Source: Bartonella tribocorum (GTDB lineage: Bacteria; Pseudomonadota; Alphaproteobacteria; Rhizobiales; Rhizobiaceae). From it: DNA of 64,000 bases. The position numbers were made by a program, and so were the translations under genes. Of this stretch, positions 1 through 9,064 are shown piece after piece (the first letter of the stretch is position 1; each line of letters begins with the position of its first letter). The notes under the pieces were generated by a model. That model did no database searches and had not been told where the DNA came from. It saw only the letters and a list, made by a program, of their open reading frames with translations. The stretch lies in assembly GCF_002777915.1 (NCBI RefSeq), contig NZ_NJGE01000001.1, forward strand, positions 188,849 through 252,848, given 5' to 3'.

Positions 1-1
1 A

Positions 2-466
2 TGGCTGGGGGATGGTAATAATGTGCTCCATTCCTTAATTGAAGCTGCAGCTCTTTTTAATTTTCATTTACGTGTTGCTACTCCAAAAGGTAGTGAACCA
101 CAAGAGCAGTTTATACATTGGGCACGTGAGCGGGGAGCACATCTTACGCTAACCCATAATCCTCAAAAAGCCGCTCAAGATGCTGATTGTATTATGACTG
201 ATACATGGGTTTCCATGGGACAAGAATTTCGTGCTCGCAGTCATTCCATTTTTCAGCCATATCAAGTCAATGAAGCTCTCATGAAATTAGCAAAACCTGA
301 TGCGCTTTTTATGCATTGTCTTCCAGCTCATCGTGGTGAAGAGGTTGTCGATATTGTGATTGATGGACCACATTCAGTCGTGTTCGATGAAGCTGAAAAT
401 CGTCTTCATGCTCAAAAAGCAATTCTTTCTTGGTGTTTACAAGATGCATTTTTCTCTCCACAATAG
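2..466 (+). CDS. argF: Ornithine carbamoyltransferase, C-terminal part (5' end outside window)
   Basis: Transfers the carbamoyl group from carbamoyl phosphate to ornithine to give citrulline in arginine biosynthesis; cytosolic. The open frame runs in from the left edge (frame of base 2), so the real start lies outside the window and the ATG at 23 is internal. The first visible residues, WLGDGNNV, match the ornithine-binding region of the family, and [11 protein letters not shown] (from about 314) is the conserved HCLP loop that contacts ornithine. About 154 C-terminal residues are visible. It is followed closely by hslO on the same strand, an arrangement common in Rhizobiales. The assignment is secure; ArgF is preferred over other carbamoyltransferases because of the HCLP motif. 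Confidence 0.95.
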   Translation, partial: WLGDGNNVLHSLIEAAALFNFHLRVATPKGSEPQEQFIHWARERGAHLTLTHNPQKAAQDADCIMTDTWVSMGQEFRARSHSIFQPYQVNEALMKLAKPDALFMHCLPAHRGEEVVDIVIDGPHSVVFDEAENRLHAQKAILSWCLQDAFFSPQ

Positions 467-501
467 CCTACCTACAACAAATTATAATAAAAGGTAAAGC
501 C

Positions 502-1503
502 ATGAGTGAACAAGTGAAAGAAGAAGTCTTTCTCAACAACAACACCTTGCATGAAGATGATACTGTTATCCCTTTTCAAGTCGAAGAACTTGATATTCGT
601 GGACGTGCCGTACAAATTGGGGAAACTTTAAATTCTATTCTTACAAGACATCAATATCCTGAACCAGTTTCTTATCTTCTGGCAGAAGCTTTGCTTTTAA
701 CTGTTCTGCTTGGAACTTCTCTCAAGCTTACGGGAAAATTTATTTTACAAACGCATTCCGATGGACCGATTAATATGGTGGTGTGTGATTTTTCTCCTCC
801 TTCCAGTTTACGGGGATATGCTCGTTTTGATAAAGAACAGCTTAAACAAGCCATAGATAATAATCAAACTTCTTCAGAAACACTTTTAGGAAAAGGCACT
901 TTAGCTTTCACGATTGATCAAGGTCCCCACATGCAACCCTATCAAGGGATAGTTGCATTAGATGGATCAAATTTACAAGAAGCTGCTCGTACTTATTTTG
1001 ATCAATCAGAACAAATTCCTACCGATATCCGTTTGGCTGTTGCTATATTAATCAATCGTGACAACCAAGGAAAACCGCAGAAAAGTTGGCGAGCTGGAGG
1101 TATTTTGACTCAATTTTTGCCCCAAGCATCGTCTCATCATAAAATAGATGACCTTCATCAAAAGCAAGAAGAACCGAAAACCCAAACTCAATTAGATCAT
1201 CAATGGCAAGAAGCTAAAATACTCATGGCAACGATTGAGAGTTCAGAATTAACAGATCCCCAAGTTGGAAGTAAACAGCTCTTATTCCGCCTTTTCCATG
1301 AACAAGGTGTGAGAGTTTTTAATCCTTTTTCTCTTATCGATAAATGCTCTTGTTCACGCGAAAAAATTAGAGGAATCCTAGAAGGTTTTCCGGTTGATGA
1401 ACGCAATAAAATGGTTAAAAATAAACATATTTCAGTGACATGTGAATTTTGCTCAAAAACATATCGTTTTACACCGCAAGAATTTTTGGAAGAAAAAAAC
1501 TAA
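502..1503 (+). CDS. hslO: Redox-regulated chaperone Hsp33
   Basis: Cytosolic holdase chaperone switched on by oxidative stress when its zinc-binding cysteines form disulfides. The protein is 333 aa from the ATG at 502; an in-frame ATG at 430 lies inside argF and would add 24 residues unlike the family. The C-terminal zinc centre is visible as C282-x-C284 and C314-x2-C317, the family pattern. Residues 1-230 fit the Hsp33 core fold region. The gene starts 35 bases after argF stops, so co-transcription is likely. The ribosome site is weak (AAAGGTAAAG). No apaG-like gene follows, although one is often next in related genera. Confidence 0.93.
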   Translation: MSEQVKEEVFLNNNTLHEDDTVIPFQVEELDIRGRAVQIGETLNSILTRHQYPEPVSYLLAEALLLTVLLGTSLKLTGKFILQTHSDGPINMVVCDFSPPSSLRGYARFDKEQLKQAIDNNQTSSETLLGKGTLAFTIDQGPHMQPYQGIVALDGSNLQEAARTYFDQSEQIPTDIRLAVAILINRDNQGKPQKSWRAGGILTQFLPQASSHHKIDDLHQKQEEPKTQTQLDHQWQEAKILMATIESSELTDPQVGSKQLLFRLFHEQGVRVFNPFSLIDKCSCSREKIRGILEGFPVDERNKMVKNKHISVTCEFCSKTYRFTPQEFLEEKN

Positions 1504-1939
1504 TCAATTTCATAAAAAAGGATGATTGCAACAAAAGGCCATTATCTTTGCGCTATAGAAAACCTTCAACACAAGCTCATATGAAGCTCTAGAAGCAGCA
1601 CTTTTCGATGTATATCGATGATCTTTCTGTTGAAATCACGATTCACTCGATATGCTTTATAAAAAAGAGTGCTTTGTAAAATTTCCTAAGAAGAATGAGG
1701 ATTCGTCTAAATAAAATGGCATGCATAGCATGATAAAATTTTATGTTTTTACAATTCTGCATTATTATATTTTTTAACTTAGAATGTTGCTCATTGTTTT
1801 TACGTTTAGACGATTTATAAAAGGTATTTTAGCCTTTTCTTAAACATTTTTTAAAGCAATTTGAAAAAACTCATAGTATTTGATGCTTTAATTTAAGATA
1901 AAACCGATAAATTATATTTATAAATCAATATGTTGATTT
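1504..1939. other. 436-base spacer between convergent hslO and ccmG
   Basis: No credible ORF. The stretch is AT-rich with scattered stops in all frames. Both flanking genes end here, so terminators are expected, but I see no strong GC hairpin with a T-run. It may hold a decayed gene; I could not identify one. Confidence 0.5.
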
Positions 1940-2533
1940 TTATTTTTCTTCTGTCATGATTGCTTGTTCAATTTTTGGTAGAATTTTTTTTTGATAAATT
2001 TGCCATGTTAGAGGACCAACATGTTTAGCGATAATGATGCTTTCTTTATTTAAGAGAAAGGTTTCTGGTGGTCCATATACCCCCCAATCAATGGCCGTAT
2101 ATCCTGAAACATCAAAGCCAATCAATTTAAAAGGATTACCAAAACTATTTAAAAAGTGCAGGGCATTTGCTTTATTATCCTTATAATTAATACCAATCAG
2201 ATCAAAACGTTTATCTTGTGCAATTTTCATAAGAAGAGGATGTTCTTTGCGACAGGGTAAACACCAAGAACCCCAAAAATTGACCAATGTGATACGTCCT
2301 TTAAACTGTTTTGAATTAAGATAACTCTCCTTATCAAGAAGAGGAAGGTGCGTATAGGGGGCAGATTTTCCAGCTAATGCATTTGGAAGAAGAGAAGGAT
2401 CTTGAGGGTGTTTTTTATCCATAAAGTTGAAAAAAAATACCACGAGAAGAAGAAAAAGCACAAATGGTCCAAAAAGAACAAACAAAACAGGCAAAGATAT
2501 ATTTTTTTTAAGTTTTGGAGGGATGTTCTTCAT
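1940..2533 (-). CDS. ccmG: Cytochrome c maturation thiol:disulfide oxidoreductase CcmG (DsbE)
   Basis: Membrane-anchored periplasmic thioredoxin-like protein that keeps apocytochrome c CXXCH cysteines reduced for heme attachment. The 197-aa protein has one N-terminal membrane anchor at about residues 13-37, then a thioredoxin fold with the active site W90-C91-L92-P93-C94 inside NFWGSWCLPCRKEH. The later GVYGPPETFLL segment holds the cis-proline region typical of CcmG. It is the last gene of the minus-strand ccm operon, and its start overlaps the end of ccmD by 26 bases, suggesting translational coupling. Confidence 0.93.
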   Translation of the reverse strand: MKNIPPKLKKNISLPVLFVLFGPFVLFLLLVVFFFNFMDKKHPQDPSLLPNALAGKSAPYTHLPLLDKESYLNSKQFKGRITLVNFWGSWCLPCRKEHPLLMKIAQDKRFDLIGINYKDNKANALHFLNSFGNPFKLIGFDVSGYTAIDWGVYGPPETFLLNKESIIIAKHVGPLTWQIYQKKILPKIEQAIMTEEK

Positions 2534-2759
2534 TGTATTTTTCTCTTTTTAACAGCTCTTTTTTGTTTAGCCGTTGGAGAATTTTTTTTTGGTATAGGGC
2601 TTTGCAAAGAATATAGCCAATAAGACAGAGGAGAGATAGTGCAGAAAGCGTATAACTTAAAACAACAATTTGCTCGTGTTTAAGGGTACCAAGGAACAAG
2701 TCAATTTTCAAAGATAAGTTTCCTAAAAGTCCACTTTGGATGCCATTTAGGTCGAGCAT
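2508..2759 (-). CDS. ccmD: Heme exporter small membrane protein CcmD
   Basis: A small single-span membrane protein that helps release holo-CcmE from the CcmABC complex. The 83-aa protein has one hydrophobic segment at about residues 32-55 followed by a lysine-rich tail, which fits the size and layout of CcmD. Sequence conservation in this family is low, so the call leans on position between ccmC and ccmG and on topology. It overlaps ccmC by 13 bases and ccmG by 26 bases. Confidence 0.82.
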   Translation of the reverse strand: MLDLNGIQSGLLGNLSLKIDLFLGTLKHEQIVVLSYTLSALSLLCLIGYILCKALYQKKILQRLNKKELLKREKYNEEHPSKT

Positions 2760-3562
2760 GATGAAGAGTCCTGTTGTTGAGCACGACGGGATTTTTTAAT
2801 CTGAAGTATTTGAATATGACGATGATTGATTTCATTTCGCATAGCCATCAAATAGAGCGTAATAAACATAAAGATGAAACAAAATAACATGGTTATAAGG
2901 GGCCATAACATAGCACTGTCGATTGTTGGTCCTCCAGCACGTAACAGAGAAGCTGGTTGATGCAATGTATTCCACCAATTAACGGAAAATTTAATAATAG
3001 GGATATTAACAGATCCAACAAGGGTGAGAATTGCAGTAGCACGAGCGGCTTTTACTTGGTTGTCAAAAGCACGACCAAGCAGGATAATCGCAAGATAGAT
3101 AAAAAGCAGAATTAAAACCGATGTTAACCGTGCATCCCATACCCACCATGTTCCCCATGTAGGGTGCCCCCAAAGTGCTCCTGTCATGAGAGCCAAAGCG
3201 GTAAAAACTGCTCCAATGGGTGCTCCACACTTGAGAGCCACATCAGCAAGATGATATTTCCAAATAAGATTTCCTAATGCTGCTGCACTCATCATTATAT
3301 AACAGAATGTAGACAACCATGCGAAAGGTACATGAAGGTACATAATCTTAACAGTCATACCCTGTTGATAGTCATCAGGGGAATGCGTCACGAGAATAAG
3401 TCCTAAGATAAGGAAACACAATGTTATGCCGGCGAGCCAAGGTAAAATCACAGTGCTTATTTTCATGAAACGGGCAAAACTTGCAGGGGGTGACCTCATG
3501 TTATATGTGTGAGAGAGTTCATTCATAAAATTCATAATAGGCAGAGTTTTGCTATGCGGCAA
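2747..3562 (-). CDS. ccmC: Heme exporter / heme-handling protein CcmC
   Basis: Integral membrane protein that presents heme for loading onto the chaperone CcmE in the periplasm. The 271-aa frame has six hydrophobic segments and the tryptophan-rich WWD domain at about residues 131-147 (WGTWWVWDARLTS). Histidines in HVPFAW (H77) and in the later WWNTLHQP segment are candidates for the two axial heme ligands. The N-terminus is about 10-20 residues longer than usual, so the true start may be a methionine at residue 10 or 13. It lies 10 bases after ccmB. Confidence 0.94.
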   Translation of the reverse strand: MPHSKTLPIMNFMNELSHTYNMRSPPASFARFMKISTVILPWLAGITLCFLILGLILVTHSPDDYQQGMTVKIMYLHVPFAWLSTFCYIMMSAAALGNLIWKYHLADVALKCGAPIGAVFTALALMTGALWGHPTWGTWWVWDARLTSVLILLFIYLAIILLGRAFDNQVKAARATAILTLVGSVNIPIIKFSVNWWNTLHQPASLLRAGGPTIDSAMLWPLITMLFCFIFMFITLYLMAMRNEINHRHIQILQIKKSRRAQQQDSSSCST

Positions 3563-3572
3563 TCATCTTTTA

Positions 3573-4238
3573 TTATTCTGATAAAAGCTTCAACGTTAGA
3601 GCGGCGACAAAAGAGCTAAAGAGACTCAAAAAAAGTGAAAAAGCGCTAAGAAGAGCCAATGAAGTGAGAAAAGAGGCATTTGGGTTTGTTGGAGCTGTAG
3701 CCGCTGAAACGCCAAAAATCATAATTGGAATGATCCATGGCAAGATAATGATGAAAATAAGAAGAGTGCTATGCAACAATGAGCTTGCAAGTGCTGCTCC
3801 TATGGCGCCAATAAAAATAATAGCTGGTGTTCCGCATAAAAGAGTAAGTATTGTTGTACAAGTTATTGTTGCATCTAAGTGGAGCATGAGGGCTAAAATA
3901 GGCGTAGCAAAAATGAGAGGAAGCATTGTTCCTATCCAATGGGCGATGCATTTTGTAAAGACAATCAGCATAAAACTTTGTCTTTGTTCTGAAAGGATAA
4001 ATTGGTCGAGATTGCCATCATCGCGATCAATTTGAAAAAGTTTGTTCAGATTGAGGAGTCCTGAAAGAAGGGCGCCAAACCACAATATTCCTGGCCCTAT
4101 TTGTGCAAGAATTTTGGGATCTGGTCCAATAGCAAAGGGGGTTATAATTACAACAGCGATAAAAAATAATAGTCCTGTTAGCGAAGAGGCTTGTGGCACT
4201 AATAATAGTTTAAGATCACGCCAGAACAGTGCTTTCAT
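3573..4238 (-). CDS. ccmB: Heme exporter permease CcmB
   Basis: Membrane subunit of the CcmAB ABC transporter, which with CcmC and CcmD releases heme-loaded CcmE. The protein is 221 aa, the usual family length, with about six membrane spans. The N-terminal FWRDLKLL stretch and the IDRDDGNLDQFILS loop are typical of CcmB. It begins 10 bases after ccmA stops in the same operon. Confidence 0.92.
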   Translation of the reverse strand: MKALFWRDLKLLLVPQASSLTGLLFFIAVVIITPFAIGPDPKILAQIGPGILWFGALLSGLLNLNKLFQIDRDDGNLDQFILSEQRQSFMLIVFTKCIAHWIGTMLPLIFATPILALMLHLDATITCTTILTLLCGTPAIIFIGAIGAALASSLLHSTLLIFIIILPWIIPIMIFGVSAATAPTNPNASFLTSLALLSAFSLFLSLFSSFVAALTLKLLSE

Positions 4239-4248
4239 TTTTTCTCTC

Positions 4249-4863
4249 CTAGAGAGGTAAAAATTTTTCCAGAGCGATTGTATGGTTTTCTGGAATGCCT
4301 AGAGAATGATGGGTTGCAGCGATAATCATACCACCTTGATTGAGATGACGCTGGAAAATACGAGCAAGGCGTTTTTGAGCATGGTTATCAAGCCCTGATA
4401 TTGGTTCATCTAAAATCCAAATAGGACGATAGGAGAGCAAAAGGCGGGCAAAAGCAACACGCCTTTGTTGTCCAGTCGACAGGGCTTTAAAGGGTAAATA
4501 TTCAAGATCGGAAAGTCCAATATCGGCAAGGGCTTCATAGGGGGAATAGAGAGGTTGTCTATAAAACTCTGCCCAAAATTGTAAATTATCCATGACAGAT
4601 AAGAGGGGTTTCATGGCATTTTGAGGACCAAGATAATGACACGCAGTTGTAACAGGGTATCTTTGTTCATCATAGTCTTTAAGTATGATATGACCTTCAC
4701 TAGCTTCAAGAAGGCCGACAATGATTCGCAGTAATGTCGATTTTCCAATACCATTTGGTCCGGTGATTGTCATCAATTGCTGTGGAAATAAACGAAAAGA
4801 AAGATTTTTGAACAGAATTTCCTCATTTCTGCACGCTGCTAAATCTTTGCCTGATAACACCAT
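4249..4863 (-). CDS. ccmA: Heme exporter ATP-binding protein CcmA
   Basis: ATPase of the CcmAB transporter for cytochrome c maturation; bound to the inner membrane through CcmB. The 204-aa protein shows Walker A (GPNGIGKST, about residues 35-43), the ABC signature LSTGQQRRVAFARLL (about 127-141), Walker B with the catalytic Glu (WILDEPISGLD) and the switch histidine in ATHHS. It is the first gene of the ccmABCDG operon and diverges from acnA; the 295-base spacer carries an Irr-box-like repeat that could serve both promoters. Confidence 0.95.
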   Translation of the reverse strand: MVLSGKDLAACRNEEILFKNLSFRLFPQQLMTITGPNGIGKSTLLRIIVGLLEASEGHIILKDYDEQRYPVTTACHYLGPQNAMKPLLSVMDNLQFWAEFYRQPLYSPYEALADIGLSDLEYLPFKALSTGQQRRVAFARLLLSYRPIWILDEPISGLDNHAQKRLARIFQRHLNQGGMIIAATHHSLGIPENHTIALEKFLPL

Positions 4864-4941
4864 GTGATTGCCTATTTTAAATTTTCCTATTCTTTATTGC
4901 ATTATAGAATAAAAAAACACGTTTTTTTATGCAATTGTCCC

Positions 4942-4966
4942 TAGAATAGTTCTAGAAATAGTTCTA
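4942..4966. promoter_or_regulatory. Putative Irr-binding iron control element (ICE-like), two overlapping inverted repeats
   Basis: Between divergent ccmA and acnA there is TAGAA-TAG-TTCTA (4942-4954) overlapping TAGAA-ATAG-TTCTA (4953-4966). The first has the TAGAA-N3-TTCTA core that I recall for the rhizobial Irr iron control element. Aconitase is an iron-sulfur enzyme and ccm handles heme, both plausible Irr targets, and irr itself lies at 24459 in this window. The repeat is seen directly; the regulator is inferred. Confidence 0.45.
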
Positions 4967-5158
4967 TAAGGGGTGCGTTACATCAAGATCTGGTGTAGAA
5001 TGGTTTTTGGCGCTGATTTCCGCATTTACCTATGAACGGTGGAGGGGGAAATGGATGGCGGAGGTAATTGCGTCTGCGCTCAGGCTGCGACCTTGACTCG
5101 TAGTTTGTGTTGTTCATTCCTGGAAATTGGGTGGTTTTTAGTATGAGGGTGGACAGTC

Positions 5159-7846
5159 ATGACTCACATTGATAGCTTTAATTGTCGCAGAACGTTAAAT
5201 GTTGGTGGCAAAGAATATACTTATTATAGCTTGATCGAAGCGGAGAAGAATGGACTTGAAGGCATTTCGCGTTTGCCGTTTTCGATGAAAGTTATTCTCG
5301 AAAATTTATTGCGCTTTGAAGATGGTCGCACGGTTAAAAAAGAGGATATCCTCAATGTTGCTAAATGGTTAAGCGACAAAGGGAGCGCAGGGGCAGAAAT
5401 CGCCTACCGTCCTGCACGTGTTCTTATGCAGGACTTTACTGGTGTTCCAGCGGTTGTTGATCTTTCTGCAATGCGTGATGCTATGGTCAAACTTGGTGGT
5501 AACGCTGAAAAAATTAATCCTCTCATCCCCGTTGATCTCGTCATTGATCATTCGGTTATTGTTGATGATTTTGGCACTCCCATGGCTTTTAAGGAAAACG
5601 TTGAGCATGAATATGAGCGCAATGGTGAGCGTTATCGTTTCCTAAAATGGGGCCAACAAGCTTTTCAAAATTTTCGCGTTGTTCCTCCAGGAACAGGGAT
5701 TTGTCATCAGGTTAACCTTGAATATCTAGCACAATGCGTGTGGATGAAGGATGAAGAGGGAGATGAGACAGTTTACCCTGACACCTGTGTGGGAACTGAT
5801 TCGCATACGACAATGGTCAATGGTTTGGGTGTGTTAGGTTGGGGTGTTGGTGGCATTGAAGCTGAAGCGGCAATGTTAGGGCAACCCGTTTCTATGTTGT
5901 TACCTGAAGTGATTGGTTTTCGTCTAACAGGAAAACTTAAAGAAGGTGTAACAGCGACCGATCTCGTATTGACGGTGACTCAAATGCTCCGACAAAAGGG
6001 CGTTGTTGGTAAATTCGTTGAGTTTTTTGGCCCTGGTTTGGAGCATATGACGCTTGCTGATCGGGCGACGATTGGAAATATGGCACCTGAATATGGAGCA
6101 ACCTGTGGCTTTTTCCCGGTTGATAAAGAGACAGTGCGTTATCTCAATATGACAGGGCGTGATGAAAATCGGATTGCCTTAGTGGAGGCTTACTCCAAAG
6201 CACAAGGGATGTGGCATGATGAAATGGTGGCTAATCCCATTTTTAGTGATACGATTGAATTAGATATGGGAACCGTTGTTCCTTCTATGGCTGGTCCTAA
6301 ACGTCCGGAAGGGCGTATTGCACTAGAAAATGTTGGGCAAGGTTTTGAGAAGGCATTGGTTGAGGACTATAAGAAAACTTCAGGACAAGATGAGCATTAT
6401 CAGGTTGAAGGTGAAGAATATACGCTTAGTCACGGTGATGTGGTGATCGCTGCGATTACTTCTTGTACAAATACATCGAATCCAAGTGTTCTTATTGCAG
6501 CAGGTCTTTTGGCACGAAATGCGGTGGCAAAAGGTCTCAAAAGCAAACCATGGGTAAAAACTTCTCTTGCACCTGGTTCACAAGTCGTTGAAGCTTACCT
6601 TAAAAATTCGGGTCTGCAAAAAGATTTAGATGCATTAGGATTTAACTTAGTAGGGTTTGGGTGCACAACATGTATTGGGAATTCTGGTCCTTTGCATCCA
6701 GCTATTTCCAAAACGATTAATGACAATGGTGTCATTGCAGCTGCAGTTCTTTCTGGAAATCGTAATTTTGAAGGGCGTGTTTCCCCTGATGTGCAAGCGA
6801 ATTATTTAGCTTCACCTCCATTAGTTGTTGCACATGCGCTTGTTGGGACAGTGCGTAAAGATTTAACCAAGGAACCTCTTGGTGAAGATTCAGATGGTCA
6901 ACCGATTTACTTGAGAGATATTTGGCCAACTTCTCAAGAAATACAGGCGTTTATCGAAGAAAATGTCACGCGTAAGGTTTTTGCCGAAAAGTATGCAGAT
7001 GTCTTTAAGGGGGATGAAAATTGGCAAAAAGTTCAGATTCCTACAGGATCTACCTATTCTTGGGATGAGCAATCCACCTATGTCCGTAATCCACCTTATT
7101 TTGATAATATGCAAAAAACGCCTGATATCTTACCAGATATCAAAGATGCACGAATTTTAGGTTTGTTTGGTGATAAAATTACGACAGATCATATTTCTCC
7201 TGCTGGTTCTATTAAGGCAGCTTCTCCTGCTGGAAAGTATTTGATGGATCATGGTGTTAACGTGGCTGATTTTAATCAGTATGGGACGCGTCGTGGGAAT
7301 CATGAAGTTATGGTTCGGGGAACCTTTGCCAATATCCGTATTCGTAATTTCATGTTAGGAGAAAATGGTCGAGAAGGAGGTTATACGGTTCATTATCCCT
7401 CAGCGATAGAACAAACCATTTACGATGCTGCAATGGCGTATAAGCAGGAAGGTATCCCGCTTGTTGTTTTTGCGGGTATTGAATATGGGAATGGATCATC
7501 ACGCGATTGGGCCGCCAAGGGGACTAATCTTCTTGGTATCAAAGCCGTGATTGTGCAATCTTTTGAAAGAATTCATCGCTCTAATCTTGTTGGTATGGGC
7601 ATTGTCCCTTTTGTCTTTGAGGAGGGGCTAAGTTGGAAGTCTTTAGGCTTAAAGGGAGATGAAAAGGTAACAATTGAAGGGATTCATAACTTGAAACCTC
7701 GTCAAAAAACTGTAGCAAAAATTACTTTTTCTGATGGTCGGGTAACAACCGTTCCATTATTATGCCGTGTTGATACTGAAGATGAGCTAGATTATTTACA
7801 TCATGGTGGAATTTTGCAATATGTCTTGCGTAAGCTAGCCATTTAA
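5159..7846 (+). CDS. acnA: Aconitate hydratase A
   Basis: Interconverts citrate and isocitrate in the TCA cycle; cytosolic [4Fe-4S] enzyme. At 895 aa it matches the AcnA/IRP family length. The three cluster-binding cysteines are visible as C436 (ITSCTNTSN), C502 and C505 (GFGCTTCIGNSG). The C-terminal swivel domain has the substrate-binding GNGSSRDWAAKG segment and QSFERIHRSNLVGMG. The ATG at 5159 is followed by a normal aconitase N-terminus. It is monocistronic and divergent from the ccm operon, with an ICE-like repeat about 190-215 bases upstream of the start, suggesting iron-dependent control. Confidence 0.96.
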   Translation: MTHIDSFNCRRTLNVGGKEYTYYSLIEAEKNGLEGISRLPFSMKVILENLLRFEDGRTVKKEDILNVAKWLSDKGSAGAEIAYRPARVLMQDFTGVPAVVDLSAMRDAMVKLGGNAEKINPLIPVDLVIDHSVIVDDFGTPMAFKENVEHEYERNGERYRFLKWGQQAFQNFRVVPPGTGICHQVNLEYLAQCVWMKDEEGDETVYPDTCVGTDSHTTMVNGLGVLGWGVGGIEAEAAMLGQPVSMLLPEVIGFRLTGKLKEGVTATDLVLTVTQMLRQKGVVGKFVEFFGPGLEHMTLADRATIGNMAPEYGATCGFFPVDKETVRYLNMTGRDENRIALVEAYSKAQGMWHDEMVANPIFSDTIELDMGTVVPSMAGPKRPEGRIALENVGQGFEKALVEDYKKTSGQDEHYQVEGEEYTLSHGDVVIAAITSCTNTSNPSVLIAAGLLARNAVAKGLKSKPWVKTSLAPGSQVVEAYLKNSGLQKDLDALGFNLVGFGCTTCIGNSGPLHPAISKTINDNGVIAAAVLSGNRNFEGRVSPDVQANYLASPPLVVAHALVGTVRKDLTKEPLGEDSDGQPIYLRDIWPTSQEIQAFIEENVTRKVFAEKYADVFKGDENWQKVQIPTGSTYSWDEQSTYVRNPPYFDNMQKTPDILPDIKDARILGLFGDKITTDHISPAGSIKAASPAGKYLMDHGVNVADFNQYGTRRGNHEVMVRGTFANIRIRNFMLGENGREGGYTVHYPSAIEQTIYDAAMAYKQEGIPLVVFAGIEYGNGSSRDWAAKGTNLLGIKAVIVQSFERIHRSNLVGMGIVPFVFEEGLSWKSLGLKGDEKVTIEGIHNLKPRQKTVAKITFSDGRVTTVPLLCRVDTEDELDYLHHGGILQYVLRKLAI

Positions 7847-8088
7847 ATGCCTTTGTTTGTTGAGGAATATCTTCAAACTATTAAGCTATAAAGTTGCGGA
7901 TCAAAGAATTTGACTTCGTTTTTTATGTCTGTCTTTGAAAATTTAATTGACGTTGGCTTTGACATTGCGCTATAAACCACACGAGTTATAAGCAGCTTTA
8001 TAGTTTTGCTTGGGTTAAGTTTGTTTACATTGGTAGAGTTGTTATTGAGACTTAATTTTACCAAGGTGTTGAAAGAGAGATTATATTT

Positions 8089-8355
8089 ATGGCGAATACA
8101 CCTTCTGCTCGAAAAGCGGTGCGCAAGGTTGCAGCACGCACACAGGTTAATAGGGCCCGCCGTTCACGCGTTCGTACTTTTATGCGTAAGTTTGATGATG
8201 CTTTAGCAGGGGGCGATAAGGCGTCTGCAGAAATTGCGTTTAAGAATTTTGAGCCTGAGATTATGCGTGCGGTTTCTAAAGGGGTTTTTCATAAAAACAC
8301 TGCTGCGAGGAAAGTGTCGCGTTTAGCGAGACGTTTGAAGGCTCTCAGCGTTTGA
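8089..8355 (+). CDS. rpsT: 30S ribosomal protein S20
   Basis: Small-subunit protein binding 16S rRNA. It is 88 aa, very basic, and begins [13 protein letters not shown], the family N-terminus; the C-terminal [15 protein letters not shown] helix is also typical. It is single-gene, ends in a strong hairpin terminator, and sits just upstream of dnaA as in other Rhizobiales. Confidence 0.96.
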   Translation: MANTPSARKAVRKVAARTQVNRARRSRVRTFMRKFDDALAGGDKASAEIAFKNFEPEIMRAVSKGVFHKNTAARKVSRLARRLKALSV

Positions 8356-8381
8356 GTTTTTTCTATTTTATTAAGAATCAG

Positions 8382-8412
8382 GCCAGTATCCGTAAGGATA
8401 CTGGCTTTTTCT
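8382..8412 (+). terminator. Rho-independent terminator of rpsT
   Basis: Perfect 10-bp stem GCCAGTATCC (8382-8391) and GGATACTGGC (8396-8405) around a GTAA loop, followed directly by a T-run. Confidence 0.92.
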
Positions 8413-9064
8413 TTATTGTTTCAAAAAGCTTCTATTGGAAATAAGAATCGACAGCGATTCTCCTTTTGAAAAAGGAGAGAAAGTTTATAGGGGGAGTATG
8501 GTTATCCACAAGCTTTGTGGATTTTTACAGAGTCTTTTTTGTCAAGCATTTTATTTTTTTTTTTAAATCTGAAGAGATTCTTTAATGATTGTTAAATTCA
8601 GAGAAAAAAAATGAATTGAATCAATAATTTTTCTCATTCCTCATTGAAGCAAGCATTTTTATAGAATTTTTTTTGAGCTTTTGATTTTATTTTGACCTCT
8701 TGCATTTTACCTCTGCTGTTTTGTATGGTTCTTATGAAGACTAAAAAGCATGAAGGGGTCACATCAGCGCATTATCCTGTATTTTATTGCATATAAAATG
8801 CTTTGGTTTAGGCTTTTTGAAGCTTTTGTGTTGGGTAGGTTTTTTGATGATTTTTTAATTTTCGAATTGGTATGTTTACCATTGTAGAAGGGTGGGTCAT
8901 ATCATGAGTGCAAGTAAATCTTATTGGTCATCTTTGTTAGTGGAGTTGTGATGAGTCTATCCTAGGGGAGGGTGAGTAATCTTATTTGGGGTAGGGCGTT
9001 TTGCCTTCGCTGATTTATTTTAGCTGTTTGGCAGGACAAAGTTTTATTTTTATCAGGATGGAAG
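8413..9064. other. Gene-free spacer upstream of dnaA (dnaA control region; origin possible)
   Basis: No ORF of note. It contains a perfect DnaA box facing a near-box (see 8502-8523), a long T-rich tract at about 8545-8575 and an AT-rich stretch to about 8720. Only one perfect box is seen, so dnaA autoregulation is at least as likely as a replication origin; alphaproteobacterial origins are often elsewhere. Confidence 0.4.
8502..8523. promoter_or_regulatory. DnaA-box inverted pair upstream of dnaA
   Basis: TTATCCACA at 8502-8510 is a perfect consensus DnaA box. Its ATCCACAA core is mirrored by TTGTGGAT at 8515-8522, giving an 8-bp inverted repeat separated by GCT. The second arm is an imperfect box on the other strand. 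Confidence 0.65.

Noticed and set aside
8413..9064. Firm call of the chromosomal replication origin
   Set aside because: Only one perfect DnaA box is present, and related alphaproteobacteria often have the origin elsewhere; kept as a possibility only.
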